Part shown: positions 27,624-38,698 of the stretch, piece by piece
Position numbering within the stretch: the first letter of the stretch is position 1
How the letters are laid out: every line of letters begins with the position of its first letter
Source of the DNA: Acidimicrobiales bacterium
GTDB taxonomy: Bacteria > Actinomycetota > Acidimicrobiia > Acidimicrobiales > SZUA-35
DNA length: 64,000 bases
Assembly (NCBI GenBank): GCA_013003535.1
Contig: JABDIY010000074.1
Coordinates: 1-64,000, forward strand
Reading direction: 5' to 3'
Notes under the pieces: model-generated
Seen by the model: only the letters and a program-made list of their open reading frames with translations
Databases searched by the model: none
Told to the model about the DNA's origin: nothing
Made by a program: the position numbers and the translations under genes

Positions 27624-28843
27624 CCTCCCGTTGTTGGCTCGCCGTCAGGGTCCACCAAGATTGTCGACTGGGAGGCTGTCGGTGTATCCGGTGGTGGCAT
27701 GACCGTGGGCCAAAGAGTGCTCAGCTCAGCCCAAACCCGTTCCGCCACCCATTGGCTCCCGACCTCGGTCATGTGGACGCCGTCGTTCTGGCGGGCCAAG
27801 TGCTGTCCACCCTGGGGCCCTTCCACGAACTGGGCATACCGGCCGTCGCCGTTGCTGAGCAAGTCCTGTAGTTCAATCACCGAAACCCACGGACGTAGCC
27901 CCGCTTGAGAGCGAACGACATCGTTGATCTGTTGAGTGATCGTCTCGCGGCTGGTGTCTTGCATAGGAGGAAGGAGAATCCAGATGAGCCGGGCGTCGGG
28001 GTAGGCCACAACGTCCATCAGGAGGCCCACGCGGCGTCGGTACTCCTCGCGCCACTCCGGTGTCGCCGGATCCAAGACCGCACTCTGGAGGCGCATGGCT
28101 TGGTCGTCGTTGCCACCAACCATGAAAACGAATGCCTCAGGACGCGGTTCGCCGGCGGCTAGGTCCGTGAAATGGGCCGGCCAATCGAAGTAGTCAGGGC
28201 GCGCCAGGCCCGTGGAGATGTGGTAATCGATCTTCAGGTCGGTGCGTTCTGGCGGCGCAACCCGATACGCAATGTGCCCGGCGATGAATTGGCCCAGGCT
28301 GTCGCCCCCCATCCATACTCTGAGCGGCTGGTCTTCAGTGATCTCGCGCAGTTCCGGTTCCGGCTCCGGTTCCGCCGCTGGCTCTCGCGTAGCACCATCG
28401 CCCTCACCGTCAGACCCCGCAGGCACCGAATTTTCTACCAGGTCCGGGTCGGTTTCCGCAGCCGCCATTTCCTGGGGTGCATTGGCAACGGCGAGTTCGC
28501 CGAGGATGACGGTGTCGGGTGCATCGTCGTAGCCCAGCGCGCTGCGAAGCCAATCGGCTGGACGGTCGGTGTAGAGATTGTGGCTGGCGTCGTCGACGGT
28601 CTGGGCCGCCAACAGCCACCGGTCGCGGGCGGGCCCAAATTCCATCCTTTCGGCGATGTCCACCATGGATGAGGACGCGAATAGAGCCGAGAGGATCAGA
28701 GCGAGCAAGGTCCCCAGCAACACCCGAAACGGCTCAAACCGAGCCACGGCCGGGTCGGCGTTGTTCATCGTGTCCGGGCGCAGCTGGCCTGGGTGACGGA
28801 CCGGTCCCGCGGGTGCTGCTCGATACGTCGTTCGAGATTTCAT
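27620..28843 (-). CDS. SGNH/GDSL-fold hydrolase or acetyltransferase (DUF459-like), membrane-anchored
   Basis: The 407-residue protein has one N-terminal helix (LLGTLLALILSALFASS), an acidic Glu/Pro-rich linker, and an SGNH domain. Block I is VWMGGDSLGQFIAG, block III is FVFMVGGNDDQAM, and the catalytic Asp/His pair lies in DGVHMTEVGSQW. The start is ATG 28843, overlapping the TGA of the MBOAT gene. A longer open frame runs into that gene and is rejected. As with AlgI and AlgJ/X, such pairs O-acetylate exported polysaccharide, with MBOAT moving the acyl group across the membrane and the SGNH protein transferring it. The target is unknown. Confidence 0.82.
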   Translation of the reverse strand: MKSRTTYRAAPAGPVRHPGQLRPDTMNNADPAVARFEPFRVLLGTLLALILSALFASSSMVDIAERMEFGPARDRWLLAAQTVDDASHNLYTDRPADWLRSALGYDDAPDTVILGELAVANAPQEMAAAETDPDLVENSVPAGSDGEGDGATREPAAEPEPEPELREITEDQPLRVWMGGDSLGQFIAGHIAYRVAPPERTDLKIDYHISTGLARPDYFDWPAHFTDLAAGEPRPEAFVFMVGGNDDQAMRLQSAVLDPATPEWREEYRRRVGLLMDVVAYPDARLIWILLPPMQDTSRETITQQINDVVRSQAGLRPWVSVIELQDLLSNGDGRYAQFVEGPQGGQHLARQNDGVHMTEVGSQWVAERVWAELSTLWPTVMPPPDTPTASQSTILVDPDGEPTTGG

Positions 28844-30210
28844 CAGAACTGGAAATAGATGAAGGGTTGGACGCCGGGCGGGCTTACGGCGGTGACCACA
28901 AGGATCCAGGCGGCGAAGGCGGTTCCTTGAACGAGCGGGTCGAGCCGAACGAAACGGTTGAACAGGGCCTTGGCGGTCCCCAGCGGCTGGAACTGCAACA
29001 CGATGGCGCCCACAATAAGCGAAACCGCAACGGCGTTGATGCCACTCAGGCCCCCCTCCGCGGTGAGCAGGCCAGAAAAGACATCCACTGCGTGGCCAAA
29101 GGTGGGCGCTCGGAACAGCACCCAGGCTGCCCCCACGACGTGGAAGGTGATGAGCCATTGGATCACGGCCGGGACGCGGAATCCGCCGGTTAACCGTTCC
29201 AAAGCCAGCCAGCCACCGTGGATCGCTCCCCAGGCAACGAAGGTCCACTGCGAGCCATGCCATAGGCCGCCCAACACCATGGTGAGCGCCAGGTTGCGAT
29301 AGGTCAGCAGCGTGCCTTGTCGATTACCGCCCAGCGGGATGTAGAGATAGTCCCGCAACCAGCGGGAGAGTGTCATGTGCCAGCGGCGCCAGAAATCGGT
29401 GATGGTGAGTGCTCGGTACGGCGAGTTGAAGTTCTGTGGGAAGGAGAAACCCAACAGCAGAGCAATACCGATGGCGATGTCGGTGTAACCGGAGAAATCG
29501 GCGTAGATCTGGATGGCGTAGCCATAGATCGCCATGAGAAGTTCGGTCCGGCTCGCCAGGTTGGGAGCTTCGAAAACGGGATCCACCACACTTGTGGCGA
29601 GGTAGTTCGCCACTACGACCTTCTTGAAGAGGCCCTGACCGATCAACCACGCTGCCTCCCCCGATGCAACAGACCCGGCAACCGCATGGACTTTGAGCTG
29701 AGGAAAGAACTCAGTAGCTCGTACGATCGGCCCGGCCACCAATTGGGGGAAGAACGCCAGATAGAGGGCTACGTCGACCAGATTGTGCGGCTGCAACTGC
29801 CGGCGATGAATGTCCACCAGATAGCTGATGGCCTGGAACGTGAAGAAGGAAATCCCGATCGGCAGGATGATTGCCACGGCCGGCCCGGTCCGACCGACCA
29901 TGCTGGCGAAGGAAGCCGTGAAGAAGAGGAAGTATTTGAAGAACCCCAGCAACAGCAGGTTCACCGTGACCCCGATTGCTGCAACTTCCCGGGGACGGTT
30001 TGGATTGCTGCCAATGGCGATCCCGAGCCCCCAGTTGAAGACCACGGACCCGCCGAGGAGGAGCGTGAGCCGATAGTCGAACCATCCGTAGAAGAAGAAC
30101 GATGCGGCCAGCATGAACGGCTTCCAGAGCAGCATCGACCGCCGCACAGCCGTATGGCCAAGCATCACGAAGAGAAAAAAGACGCCGAAGGTGAAGGTCG
30201 GAAAGAGCAT
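28843..30210 (-). CDS. MBOAT family O-acyltransferase (AlgI-like)
   Basis: The 455-residue protein has about ten to twelve membrane segments. MBOAT features are PIGISFFTFQAISYLVD, FFPQLVAGPIVRATEF, the motif DFWRRWHMTLSRWLRDYLYI with its invariant Trp and Arg, and GGLWHGSQWTFVAWGAIHG, which holds the catalytic His. It likely carries acetyl groups across the membrane for the SGNH partner encoded immediately downstream (ATGA overlap). The pair is divergent from ygfZ and inserted between the two halves of the rightward amino-acid block. Confidence 0.93.
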   Translation of the reverse strand: MLFPTFTFGVFFLFVMLGHTAVRRSMLLWKPFMLAASFFFYGWFDYRLTLLLGGSVVFNWGLGIAIGSNPNRPREVAAIGVTVNLLLLGFFKYFLFFTASFASMVGRTGPAVAIILPIGISFFTFQAISYLVDIHRRQLQPHNLVDVALYLAFFPQLVAGPIVRATEFFPQLKVHAVAGSVASGEAAWLIGQGLFKKVVVANYLATSVVDPVFEAPNLASRTELLMAIYGYAIQIYADFSGYTDIAIGIALLLGFSFPQNFNSPYRALTITDFWRRWHMTLSRWLRDYLYIPLGGNRQGTLLTYRNLALTMVLGGLWHGSQWTFVAWGAIHGGWLALERLTGGFRVPAVIQWLITFHVVGAAWVLFRAPTFGHAVDVFSGLLTAEGGLSGINAVAVSLIVGAIVLQFQPLGTAKALFNRFVRLDPLVQGTAFAAWILVVTAVSPPGVQPFIYFQF

Positions 30211-30261
30211 GGGTACAGGAGGGCCGAAGCAAAGCTCGGCGGCCGGAGCATACTTGAATAC

Positions 30262-31131
30262 GTGTCACTCTGGAGAAGCCTTACCCCACCAATTCAAGAA
30301 ACGTTTCTCATTCGGGGAACTCGTCTGCTCGACGTGGTAACTGTGGCCGGCCCGGACGCAGCAACGTACCTTCACGGACAGCTTTCGGCGAACATCACTG
30401 GGCTGGGCGTCGGTGATATGGCGCATTCATTGCTGCTTCAGCCACAGGGCAAGATGGTGGCGTGGTGCCGTGTGGTTCGCACGGGTGACGAGTCGTTCGC
30501 GATCGTGGTCGACCGGGGCGCAGGCTCGGCTGTAGTCGAGCGTCTTGAGCGCTTCAAACTCCGAACAAGGTGTGAGATCACAACGGAGGAGGTTGAAGCC
30601 ATCGCCGTCCGGGCGTCGGAGGATGGGGTAGAGCTCGGGGAGTCCGTCGTCGATGACGGGCGGTTGCGCTTCGTTCCGCTGGGCTGGTCAACGCTGGCAG
30701 GGGCAGACGTGCTTGACCCTACCGCCATCGAGGGGCTCTCGATCACCACGGCTGAGCACCTCATCGAACCTCTTCGAATCGCCGCTGGCATCCCTGCTCA
30801 TGGCTCTGAAATCACAGAAAGAACCATCCCCGCGGAATTGCCCGTGATCAACATGTCTACGGATTTCACCAAAGGCTGCTATGTAGGGCAGGAGCTGGTT
30901 GCTCGAATGGACTCACGCGGGAACAACGCTCCACGGCAGATCAGGGTGGTCATCGGGTCGGGGGAGAAGCCCAAGGTTGGCGCTCCAGTGGCCGAGCCAG
31001 AGGGCGAGATCGGGGTTCTCACCAGCGTGGCCGCCGTTTCCGATGGCTGGGTGGCCCTCGCCTCGATCAAACGAGCCGGCCTGGACACAACGGCCGCAGT
31101 CGTTAGTGGTCAAAAAGTAGAGATGGCGTGA
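30262..31131 (+). CDS. ygfZ: YgfZ/GcvT-like folate-binding protein (Fe-S cluster maintenance)
   Basis: The 289-residue protein has the GcvT-like fold: YLHGQLSANITGLGVGDMAH, LLLQPQGKMVAWCRV, and the YgfZ signature TKGCYVGQELVARMDSRG with its conserved Cys. E. coli YgfZ helps assemble or repair some iron-sulphur enzymes. The start is GTG 30262 (MSLWRSLTPP); a much longer open frame to 29317 is antisense to the MBOAT gene and is rejected. A CATACT box lies seven bases ahead. trpC begins one base after its stop, so it is cotranscribed with tryptophan genes. Confidence 0.9.
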   Translation: MSLWRSLTPPIQETFLIRGTRLLDVVTVAGPDAATYLHGQLSANITGLGVGDMAHSLLLQPQGKMVAWCRVVRTGDESFAIVVDRGAGSAVVERLERFKLRTRCEITTEEVEAIAVRASEDGVELGESVVDDGRLRFVPLGWSTLAGADVLDPTAIEGLSITTAEHLIEPLRIAAGIPAHGSEITERTIPAELPVINMSTDFTKGCYVGQELVARMDSRGNNAPRQIRVVIGSGEKPKVGAPVAEPEGEIGVLTSVAAVSDGWVALASIKRAGLDTTAAVVSGQKVEMA

Positions 31132-31132
31132 G

Positions 31133-31927
31133 ATGACTGTCACCTACCTCGACAAGATTCTTGATTTTCACCGGGACCGAGCTGCCGCCGATGAACGGAG
31201 CGAGGCCTGGCTCCACGAAGCCATCGCGTCACAAGCAGCGAGCACGCCCGGATCGGTTGGTCGGCGTGGTTTCGCAGCCAGGCTGGCAGATCCAGGTTTA
31301 GCGGTGATCAGCGAGATCAAGCGCCGTTCTCCCTCCAAGGGTGACCTTCTCGCCAACCTCGATCCGGTGCATCTGGCAACCGAATACCAGGCGGGTGGAG
31401 CTCGAGCTCTCTCGGTGCTGACAGACGAGGACCACTTCGGCGGGTCCACGATGGACCTGGTGCAAGCCCGAGCCGCCGTCTCGATCCCGGTGCTGCGCAA
31501 AGACTTCACCGTCGACCGGCGTGACATCTTGGACGCTCGGCTCATGGGAGCCGACTGCGTACTCCTCATCGTGGCTGCTCTGAACGATGACGAGTTGAGT
31601 GAGTTCCGCCAACTCGCCGCCGACGTTGGCCTTGATGCACTTGTGGAAACCCATGATGAGGCCGAGGTGGAGCGCGCTCTCGCTGCTGGTGCAACCCTGA
31701 TCGGCGTAAACCAACGAGACCTTCTTACCTTTGAAGTTGACACTGACCGGGCCGTCCGGGTTCGAGCCGCCATACCGGCGGAGGCCGTGGCGGTGGCCGA
31801 GAGTGGGATCAAGGGGCCAGAAGACGCGGCGATTTTGGCTGCAGCGGGGTACCACGCAATCTTGGTGGGTGAATCCCTCGTCATCAGCGGTGACCCCCGA
31901 AAAGCGGTGCAGTCGCTCCTGGTGTGA
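31133..31927 (+). CDS. trpC: Indole-3-glycerol phosphate synthase
   Basis: The 264-residue (beta/alpha)8 barrel closes the indole ring in tryptophan synthesis. It shows VISEIKRRSPSKGDL with the catalytic Lys, VLTDEDHFGGS, VLRKDFTVDRRDILDARLMG, LIGVNQRDL and VAVAESGIKGPED. Length is standard and it is not fused to TrpF. It follows ygfZ directly. A 138-bp spacer separates it from the DUF2330 gene. Confidence 0.95.
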   Translation: MTVTYLDKILDFHRDRAAADERSEAWLHEAIASQAASTPGSVGRRGFAARLADPGLAVISEIKRRSPSKGDLLANLDPVHLATEYQAGGARALSVLTDEDHFGGSTMDLVQARAAVSIPVLRKDFTVDRRDILDARLMGADCVLLIVAALNDDELSEFRQLAADVGLDALVETHDEAEVERALAAGATLIGVNQRDLLTFEVDTDRAVRVRAAIPAEAVAVAESGIKGPEDAAILAAAGYHAILVGESLVISGDPRKAVQSLLV

Positions 31928-32065
31928 GACTGAGGCGCTGCACCAATTGGGGTGTGGGTCTGGGCTTGAGGCTGCTCACGGGAACCAGGGTGGTGGTCCG
32001 ATCGTCCTAGACAACCACACCTCCGTGGCAGCGGGTCTCGGGGAGAAACATGGAAGAGATCAAAC

Positions 32066-33223
32066 ATGACTTCGCTTTGGAAAAGGCTCATGGCGGGAGC
32101 TGCCGTGCTGGCCGCCGCTGTAATGGGATTTGCACCGGCCGCATCGGCCTGTGGGTTCCTGGTATCGGCCAACGGCGGCGTTCGGCTCACCCGAACGACG
32201 ACTTTTGTGGCCTGGGATGATGGCCTCGAACACTACATAACGAGTTTTGCGTTCGAGGGAGAACTGGAATCGTTCGGCTCGCTTGTACCTCTACCGGCCG
32301 CACCCACCGATGTAGCCAAAGCAGGAAGCTGGACCCTGCAACGCTTGGTTCGAGAGGTTCGCCCGCCCGCTCCCTCCACAGATCTGGCCTTGTCTCGATC
32401 CGATGCGGCGGAAGCGGCAGGGGTCGAGATCCTTATCGAGACGAGAATCGAATCTCTGGACGTGGTGGTTCTTCGGGGCGGAAGCCAAGCTGTGCTCGAC
32501 TGGGTGAACGACAATGGCTTCAACTTGCCACCCGGCCCCGCGACTGACCACATGCTGAGCTACTACGGCAGCCGCTCGCCGTATTGGATGGCTACCAGAT
32601 TCGATGCTGAGGCTGCTCTGGAAGCGGGCTTTCAAGCAGGTGACGGGATCCCGGTCCAAGTGACCATTCCTACTGTTCGTCCGTGGGTGCCGTTGCACAT
32701 CCTTCATGGTGCGGCCGCTGATAGCGAAATCATCGAGGCTGACGTCTTCCTACTTACGCCAGAGCGCCCGGAACTACTTCATGGCGAAGGCCTTGTTCTG
32801 AACCAGTCCAAACCAGCCGACGACCTGCTGCTGTCTGACCTGGGATCAGAAGAGGGAATGGAATGGATTCCTGACAACGGCTGGTTCACGCACTTGGAGC
32901 TCAATACGGCAGCGGAAAACCTCACCTACGATCTCTCGGTCGGAGTCGGCGAAGTCAGCCCCTCACGTCTTGACGCAGGACTAGATCTGCCAATGCAAGC
33001 TCTCGAGGACATGCACGGTGAATCCAACAACAGTGTTACCAGTGGAGAACTCGCCCAGGGACAGATAGCCGATGGTCACTCCCATGATGGGATCAGCGGG
33101 CTCGATGTCATCGCCGTTTCTCTGGTTGGCTTGTTGGCAGCCGGCTTCGGAGCGTTGGCGACAGCGAACCTTTCGCTCACTCGGCGCCTGCGCTCAGACG
33201 AGAGCGGCTTCGTGGGGCAGTAG
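32066..33223 (+). CDS. DUF2330-type secreted protein with C-terminal membrane anchor
   Basis: The 385-residue protein has a signal peptide (MAGAAVLAAAVMGFAPAASA) followed by CGFLVSANGGVRLTRTTTFV, a start typical of DUF2330 proteins. The ectodomain contains FGSLVPLPAAPTDVAKAG. One membrane helix lies near residues 345-368 (LDVIAVSLVGLLAAGFGALA), with a short basic tail. Its role is unknown. It sits between trpC and trpF on the same strand, an unexpected place for an exported protein. A GAAGAGAT site precedes ATG 32066. Confidence 0.75.
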   Translation: MTSLWKRLMAGAAVLAAAVMGFAPAASACGFLVSANGGVRLTRTTTFVAWDDGLEHYITSFAFEGELESFGSLVPLPAAPTDVAKAGSWTLQRLVREVRPPAPSTDLALSRSDAAEAAGVEILIETRIESLDVVVLRGGSQAVLDWVNDNGFNLPPGPATDHMLSYYGSRSPYWMATRFDAEAALEAGFQAGDGIPVQVTIPTVRPWVPLHILHGAAADSEIIEADVFLLTPERPELLHGEGLVLNQSKPADDLLLSDLGSEEGMEWIPDNGWFTHLELNTAAENLTYDLSVGVGEVSPSRLDAGLDLPMQALEDMHGESNNSVTSGELAQGQIADGHSHDGISGLDVIAVSLVGLLAAGFGALATANLSLTRRLRSDESGFVGQ

Positions 33224-33226
33224 GCT
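33221..33226 (+). promoter_or_regulatory. Putative -10 box of trpF, overlapping the preceding stop codon
   Basis: TAGGCT (its TAG is the stop of the DUF2330 gene) is followed by six bases and GTG 33233. It may provide leaderless expression of trpF-trpB-trpA. Confidence 0.4.
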
Positions 33227-33232
33227 CTGGGG

Positions 33233-33892
33233 GTGTTTGTAAAGATCTGCGGTATGACCAGTGCGGAGGATGCGCTGATGGCCGCTGGTCTTGGGGCCGA
33301 TGCGGTGGGCTTCGTATTTGCGCCGTCGTCCCGGCAGGTCACACCGGGTCGCGTTCGTTCAATCGTGGAGCGAATGCCTACGAACATCTTGCCCGTTGGT
33401 GTTTTTCGGAACGAGGCGCGCGAGCGCGTTGTAGAGATCACCAATCGAACCGGCATACGGGCGGTGCAGCTGCACGGCAACGAGAGCCCAGAAGAGACCC
33501 ATTGGATCAGCCAGCGAGTCCCCGCAGTCATCCGGGGAGTGCCGGCTGGGTCCAGAGCAATGGTGGAACACGAGTCGTTCGGCAAGGTTCGATTCTTGAT
33601 AGATGGCCCGGCGCCGGGTTCCGGTGAGACCTTCGATTGGAACATTCTGCGGGAGACGCCCATCAACCGGCAGTTCATTCTGGCTGGTGGTCTCAACCCC
33701 GAGAATATCGTCGAGGCGATACTGGCCGTGAATCCGTGGGGAGTGGATGCCGTCACCGGCGTTGAGGAACGACCGGGCGTGAAAGACGCATCTTTGGTCC
33801 GCCAGTTCATCGTGAACGCTCGATCTGTGCCAAGGTCCCAGACTGACGTTCCACGCTCTTTGTCCGACAACTGGGAGGACACCTCGCTATGA
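33233..33892 (+). CDS. trpF: Phosphoribosylanthranilate isomerase
   Basis: The 219-residue barrel enzyme performs the Amadori rearrangement between TrpD and Trp[14 protein letters not shown] contains the catalytic Cys, [13 protein letters not shown] and VGVFRNEAR follow, and the second-half Asp is in [21 protein letters not shown] and [16 protein letters not shown] complete the phosphate site. A dedicated trpF is notable because many actinobacteria use PriA for this step. The start is GTG 33233. The stop overlaps trpB as ATGA. Confidence 0.93.
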   Translation: MFVKICGMTSAEDALMAAGLGADAVGFVFAPSSRQVTPGRVRSIVERMPTNILPVGVFRNEARERVVEITNRTGIRAVQLHGNESPEETHWISQRVPAVIRGVPAGSRAMVEHESFGKVRFLIDGPAPGSGETFDWNILRETPINRQFILAGGLNPENIVEAILAVNPWGVDAVTGVEERPGVKDASLVRQFIVNARSVPRSQTDVPRSLSDNWEDTSL

Positions 33893-35109
33893 CCATCACC
33901 GCTGACCACGCCGACAGTTTCATGGGGGATCCCGACGACACCGGTCGGTTTGGGCAATTCGGCGGGCGGTACGTGCCCGAAACACTCGTACCGGCCTGCG
34001 CAGAGTTAGAGGTCGCATTCAAACAAGCTTGGGCAGACCCCCAGTTCAAGGACGAATTTCACAACCTTCTCACCACCTATGGCGGGCGCCCCTCGCCCGT
34101 CACGGAGTGCTTCCGGCTCTCGGAGGAGTTGGGATTTCGAGTGCTTCTGAAACGTGAGGATCTCAATCACACCGGCTCCCACAAGATCAACAATGTGATC
34201 GGCCAGGCACTGCTGGCCAAGCGGATGGGGAAGAACCGCCTTGTCGCAGAAACGGGCGCTGGGCAGCACGGCGTGGCTACGGCAACGGCGGCAGCCCTCA
34301 TGGGAATGGAATGCATCGTTTTCATGGGCGAGGTCGATATCAAGCGACAGGCGCTGAACGTTTTCCGTATGCAGCTTCTGGGCGCCGAAGTTCGAACTGC
34401 AATGTCTGGCTCCCGCACGCTGAAGGATGCGGTGAACGAGGCCATGCGAGATTGGGTGGCCACGGTGAACACCACCCACTATTGTCTGGGCTCGGTCATG
34501 GGACCACATCCCTACCCCTGGATGGTGCGGGAGTTTCACCGGGTCATCGGCGATGAGGCCCGGAGCCAATGCGCCGAGATGATCTCAGGTGACGGGGTCC
34601 CGGACTATGTAGTGGCGTGCGTTGGTGGCGGGTCAAACGCGGCCGGGATCTTTTCCGGGTTCGCCGACACCAGGGCCAAATTGATCGGCGCCGAACCGGC
34701 TGGCGGAGCGGCGGTAGGGAGAGCGGTGCCCGGCGTTGTCCACGGCTCCAAGTCCTACCTCATGCAGGACGAGTTCGGCCAGGTCCAGGAGGCCCACTCG
34801 GTTTCCGCCGGCCTCGATTATCCGGGGGTCGGCCCCGAGCATGCCCACCTTGCCTACATCGGTCGGGCTCGTTACGAAAGTGTGACCGACTCCGAGGTGC
34901 TCGATGCATTCCAGTTGTTGGCTCGAACCGAAGGGATCATCCCGGCGCTAGAACCGGCTCACGGGTTGGCCTGGATGGTGAAAGCCAAAAGCGAACTGGC
35001 AGGAACAACCGTGCTGCTCAACATGAGCGGTCGGGGTGACAAAGACGTTGCCCAGGTGCAGGCGATCCTCGACGGTGACCCAGAGGCCCTCGCTACGATG
35101 CGTCCGTGA
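33889..35109 (+). CDS. trpB: Tryptophan synthase beta subunit
   Basis: The 406-residue PLP enzyme joins indole and serine. The PLP lysine is Lys99 in [37 protein letters not shown] (with the catalytic Glu), [12 protein letters not shown] (phosphate loop) and [11 protein letters not shown] are all present. It is the common TrpB1 type that pairs with TrpA, encoded next with a GTGA overlap. Confidence 0.97.
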   Translation: MTITADHADSFMGDPDDTGRFGQFGGRYVPETLVPACAELEVAFKQAWADPQFKDEFHNLLTTYGGRPSPVTECFRLSEELGFRVLLKREDLNHTGSHKINNVIGQALLAKRMGKNRLVAETGAGQHGVATATAAALMGMECIVFMGEVDIKRQALNVFRMQLLGAEVRTAMSGSRTLKDAVNEAMRDWVATVNTTHYCLGSVMGPHPYPWMVREFHRVIGDEARSQCAEMISGDGVPDYVVACVGGGSNAAGIFSGFADTRAKLIGAEPAGGAAVGRAVPGVVHGSKSYLMQDEFGQVQEAHSVSAGLDYPGVGPEHAHLAYIGRARYESVTDSEVLDAFQLLARTEGIIPALEPAHGLAWMVKAKSELAGTTVLLNMSGRGDKDVAQVQAILDGDPEALATMRP

Positions 35110-35894
35110 CTGTGCGTCCGGATCTCGAAAGCCATCTCACCGAACGACGTGATGCGGGCCGCAAACTTCTTCTGCCGTATGTCACCGGCGGATATCCCGT
35201 CAAGGACTGGCCTCGTCTGATCGAAGGTTTTGCGGCGGCCGGTGCCGACGCCATAGAGATCGGCATTCCGTTCTCTGACCCGGTGATGGACGGTCCCACT
35301 ATTCAGGAGGCGTCGTCGATCGCTCTTTCCAACGGCGCCAATCCACCGGCCATCTTGGATCGGGTGGCGCAAGCTGACGTCGACATTCCGCTCATCGCCA
35401 TGACGTACTACAACGTGGCGTTTCGTATGGGGCACAAGCGTTTCGCCGATGCTCTTGTCACGGCTGGAGTTGGCGGAGCGATCCTTCCGGACCTGCCCTT
35501 GGAGGAGGCGGCCGATTGGGCCGAAGAGGCTGACCGGGCGGGCGTCGCCACCGTGATGTTGGCAGCCCCCACCGGTGATGATGCCCGGCTCGCTCGGGTG
35601 GCGGAACGGTCGCGAGGATTTGTCTACGGCGTTGGAGTGGTGGGCATTACGGGTGAACGCGCCGAACTCTCCGCCAGTGCCACCGAGATCGCAACTCGCC
35701 TCAAGGCCATCACTTCCAAGCCGGTGGTGGTCGGCCTAGGGATATCCACTCCCGCCCAGGCGGTCGAGGTGGCCCAAATCGCCGATGGTGTTGTGGTGGC
35801 CAGCGCCATCATTCGTCGAATGCTGGCCGGCGGGTCGACCGATGACGCCATCGAATTCGTAGGCGAACTACGCAAAGCGTTGGACGCCAGCTAG
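35106..35894 (+). CDS. trpA: Tryptophan synthase alpha subunit
   Basis: The 262-residue barrel subunit cleaves indole-3-glycerol phosphate and channels indole to TrpB. Features are [29 protein letters not shown] (catalytic Glu), [21 protein letters not shown] (catalytic Asp), [15 protein letters not shown] and [12 protein letters not shown]. The start is GTG 35106, overlapping trpB. It is the last gene of the rightward block and faces leuA across 42 bp. Confidence 0.96.
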   Translation: MTVRPDLESHLTERRDAGRKLLLPYVTGGYPVKDWPRLIEGFAAAGADAIEIGIPFSDPVMDGPTIQEASSIALSNGANPPAILDRVAQADVDIPLIAMTYYNVAFRMGHKRFADALVTAGVGGAILPDLPLEEAADWAEEADRAGVATVMLAAPTGDDARLARVAERSRGFVYGVGVVGITGERAELSASATEIATRLKAITSKPVVVGLGISTPAQAVEVAQIADGVVVASAIIRRMLAGGSTDDAIEFVGELRKALDAS

Positions 35895-35936
35895 CGCCCA
35901 TTCACGGCTCGCCGGCCCGATCAGTTCTGAACTGCT

Positions 35937-37801
<1,865 letters not shown>

Positions 37802-37808
37802 GCCCCTT

Positions 37809-37837
37809 AGGTTACTCGGCGAGATCGCCGTTGCGAA
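37809..37837 (-). promoter_or_regulatory. Putative promoter of the leuA leader
   Basis: The minus strand has TTCGCA (37832-37837), a 17-bp spacer and TAACCT (37809-37814), seven bases before ATG 37801. The TAA of the -10 box is the stop codon of the anti-sigma gene. Confidence 0.5.
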
Positions 37838-38096
37838 CTCTTTCACCGAACGCCTCGAGCCTAGCGATGACTTCGGGGTCGGTTTCAGTGGCGGAGAGGG
37901 AGATGGCCAACTTGATTTCGCGGTATATCTCAGACTCGGTTTCGCACATGGTGCACGAGTCCAAGTGTCTGGCTACCTGCCGAGCCTCCTCAGCGCTCAG
38001 CTCGCCGTCGAGATATTGTTGCAGAAGCTCTAACGTCTCCGCGCAGGTCAAACGGCCGCGGAGGCGGTTCATGAGATCACCCACGAGCGAACTCAT
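37812..38096 (-). CDS. RsrA-like zinc-binding anti-sigma factor
   Basis: The 94-residue protein carries the ZAS signature HLDSCTMC (HxxxCxxC) and an N-terminal Cys (RLTCAETLELL), as in RsrA, the mycothiol-system anti-sigma factor. In that family disulphide formation releases Zn and the sigma factor. The short helical C-terminus follows. Its start overlaps the sigma-factor stop (ATGA), so the two are coupled. The presence of mshD in the window fits a thiol-redox circuit. Confidence 0.85.
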   Translation of the reverse strand: MSSLVGDLMNRLRGRLTCAETLELLQQYLDGELSAEEARQVARHLDSCTMCETESEIYREIKLAISLSATETDPEVIARLEAFGERVRNGDLAE

Positions 38097-38677
38097 CCTT
38101 CGTCAGCCCCTCTACGTCGCTGCTCGATCGTCTCCGGGGCGAGTCGCAGGCGGATCCTGCTTCGGCCGCGGTGCAGCCGACTCATGACCGTTCCCACCGG
38201 GATATTCAACAGATCGGCAGCCTCCATGTAGCTGAGGCCGTTGACATCAACCAGATCGACGACCGCTCTGAAGGGGATGGGCAGGTCATCGAGTGCCTGT
38301 TGAACGGCCGTCTCGAATACCGGATCCACAATGATGTCTTCCGGGGTGGTTTCTTCGATGCTGTCCGCGGCGGGATCATTGGGGTCGTCGAAGAGGTAAG
38401 GCTTTTTCTTTTGCCCCCGATTGATGTTGGTATTACGGAGAATGGTGAGAAGCCATGCCTTGGGATAACGGCCGTCGAATCGGTCGATGGCTCGGAATGC
38501 CCGCAGGAGTGTGTCCTGGACAAGGTCCTCCGCATCGGTCGAGCTGCGGGTGAGAGAGTAGGCCGTGGCGAAGAGAAGGGGAATATGAGGCTGCACGTAC
38601 AGTGCGAAACGCTCCCCACTGCTGGGCGTTGGTGTGAGCCCGTCTGGTGTGAGAGCCCTATTGGCGGGGCGTGTCAT
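38093..38677 (-). CDS. ECF sigma factor of SigR/SigH type
   Basis: The 194-residue group IV sigma factor has region 2 (LLFATAYSLTRSSTDAEDLV, DTLLRAFRAIDRFDGRYPKA, WLLTILRNTNINR) and region 4 (LDDLPIPFRAVVDLVDVNGL, YMEAADLLNIPVGTVMSRLH). This matches SigR of Streptomyces and SigH of mycobacteria, which control the thiol-oxidative stress response. ATG 38677 is preferred over the open frame to 38749. GTG 38689, nine bases after the GTT box, is possible. A SigR-type promoter is directly upstream, implying autoregulation, and the anti-sigma gene overlaps the stop. Confidence 0.88.
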   Translation of the reverse strand: MTRPANRALTPDGLTPTPSSGERFALYVQPHIPLLFATAYSLTRSSTDAEDLVQDTLLRAFRAIDRFDGRYPKAWLLTILRNTNINRGQKKKPYLFDDPNDPAADSIEETTPEDIIVDPVFETAVQQALDDLPIPFRAVVDLVDVNGLSYMEAADLLNIPVGTVMSRLHRGRSRIRLRLAPETIEQRRRGADEG

Positions 38678-38698
38678 GACGGCAACCACGTGATGAAT

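Noticed and set aside
28844-29263. N-terminal extension of the SGNH protein frame
   Set aside because: It lies wholly inside the MBOAT gene. The ATG overlapping the MBOAT stop gives a normal membrane-anchored start.
29317-30261. 315-codon extension upstream of ygfZ
   Set aside because: It is antisense to the MBOAT gene and has low-complexity Glu/Pro/His content. The YgfZ fold begins near 30262.
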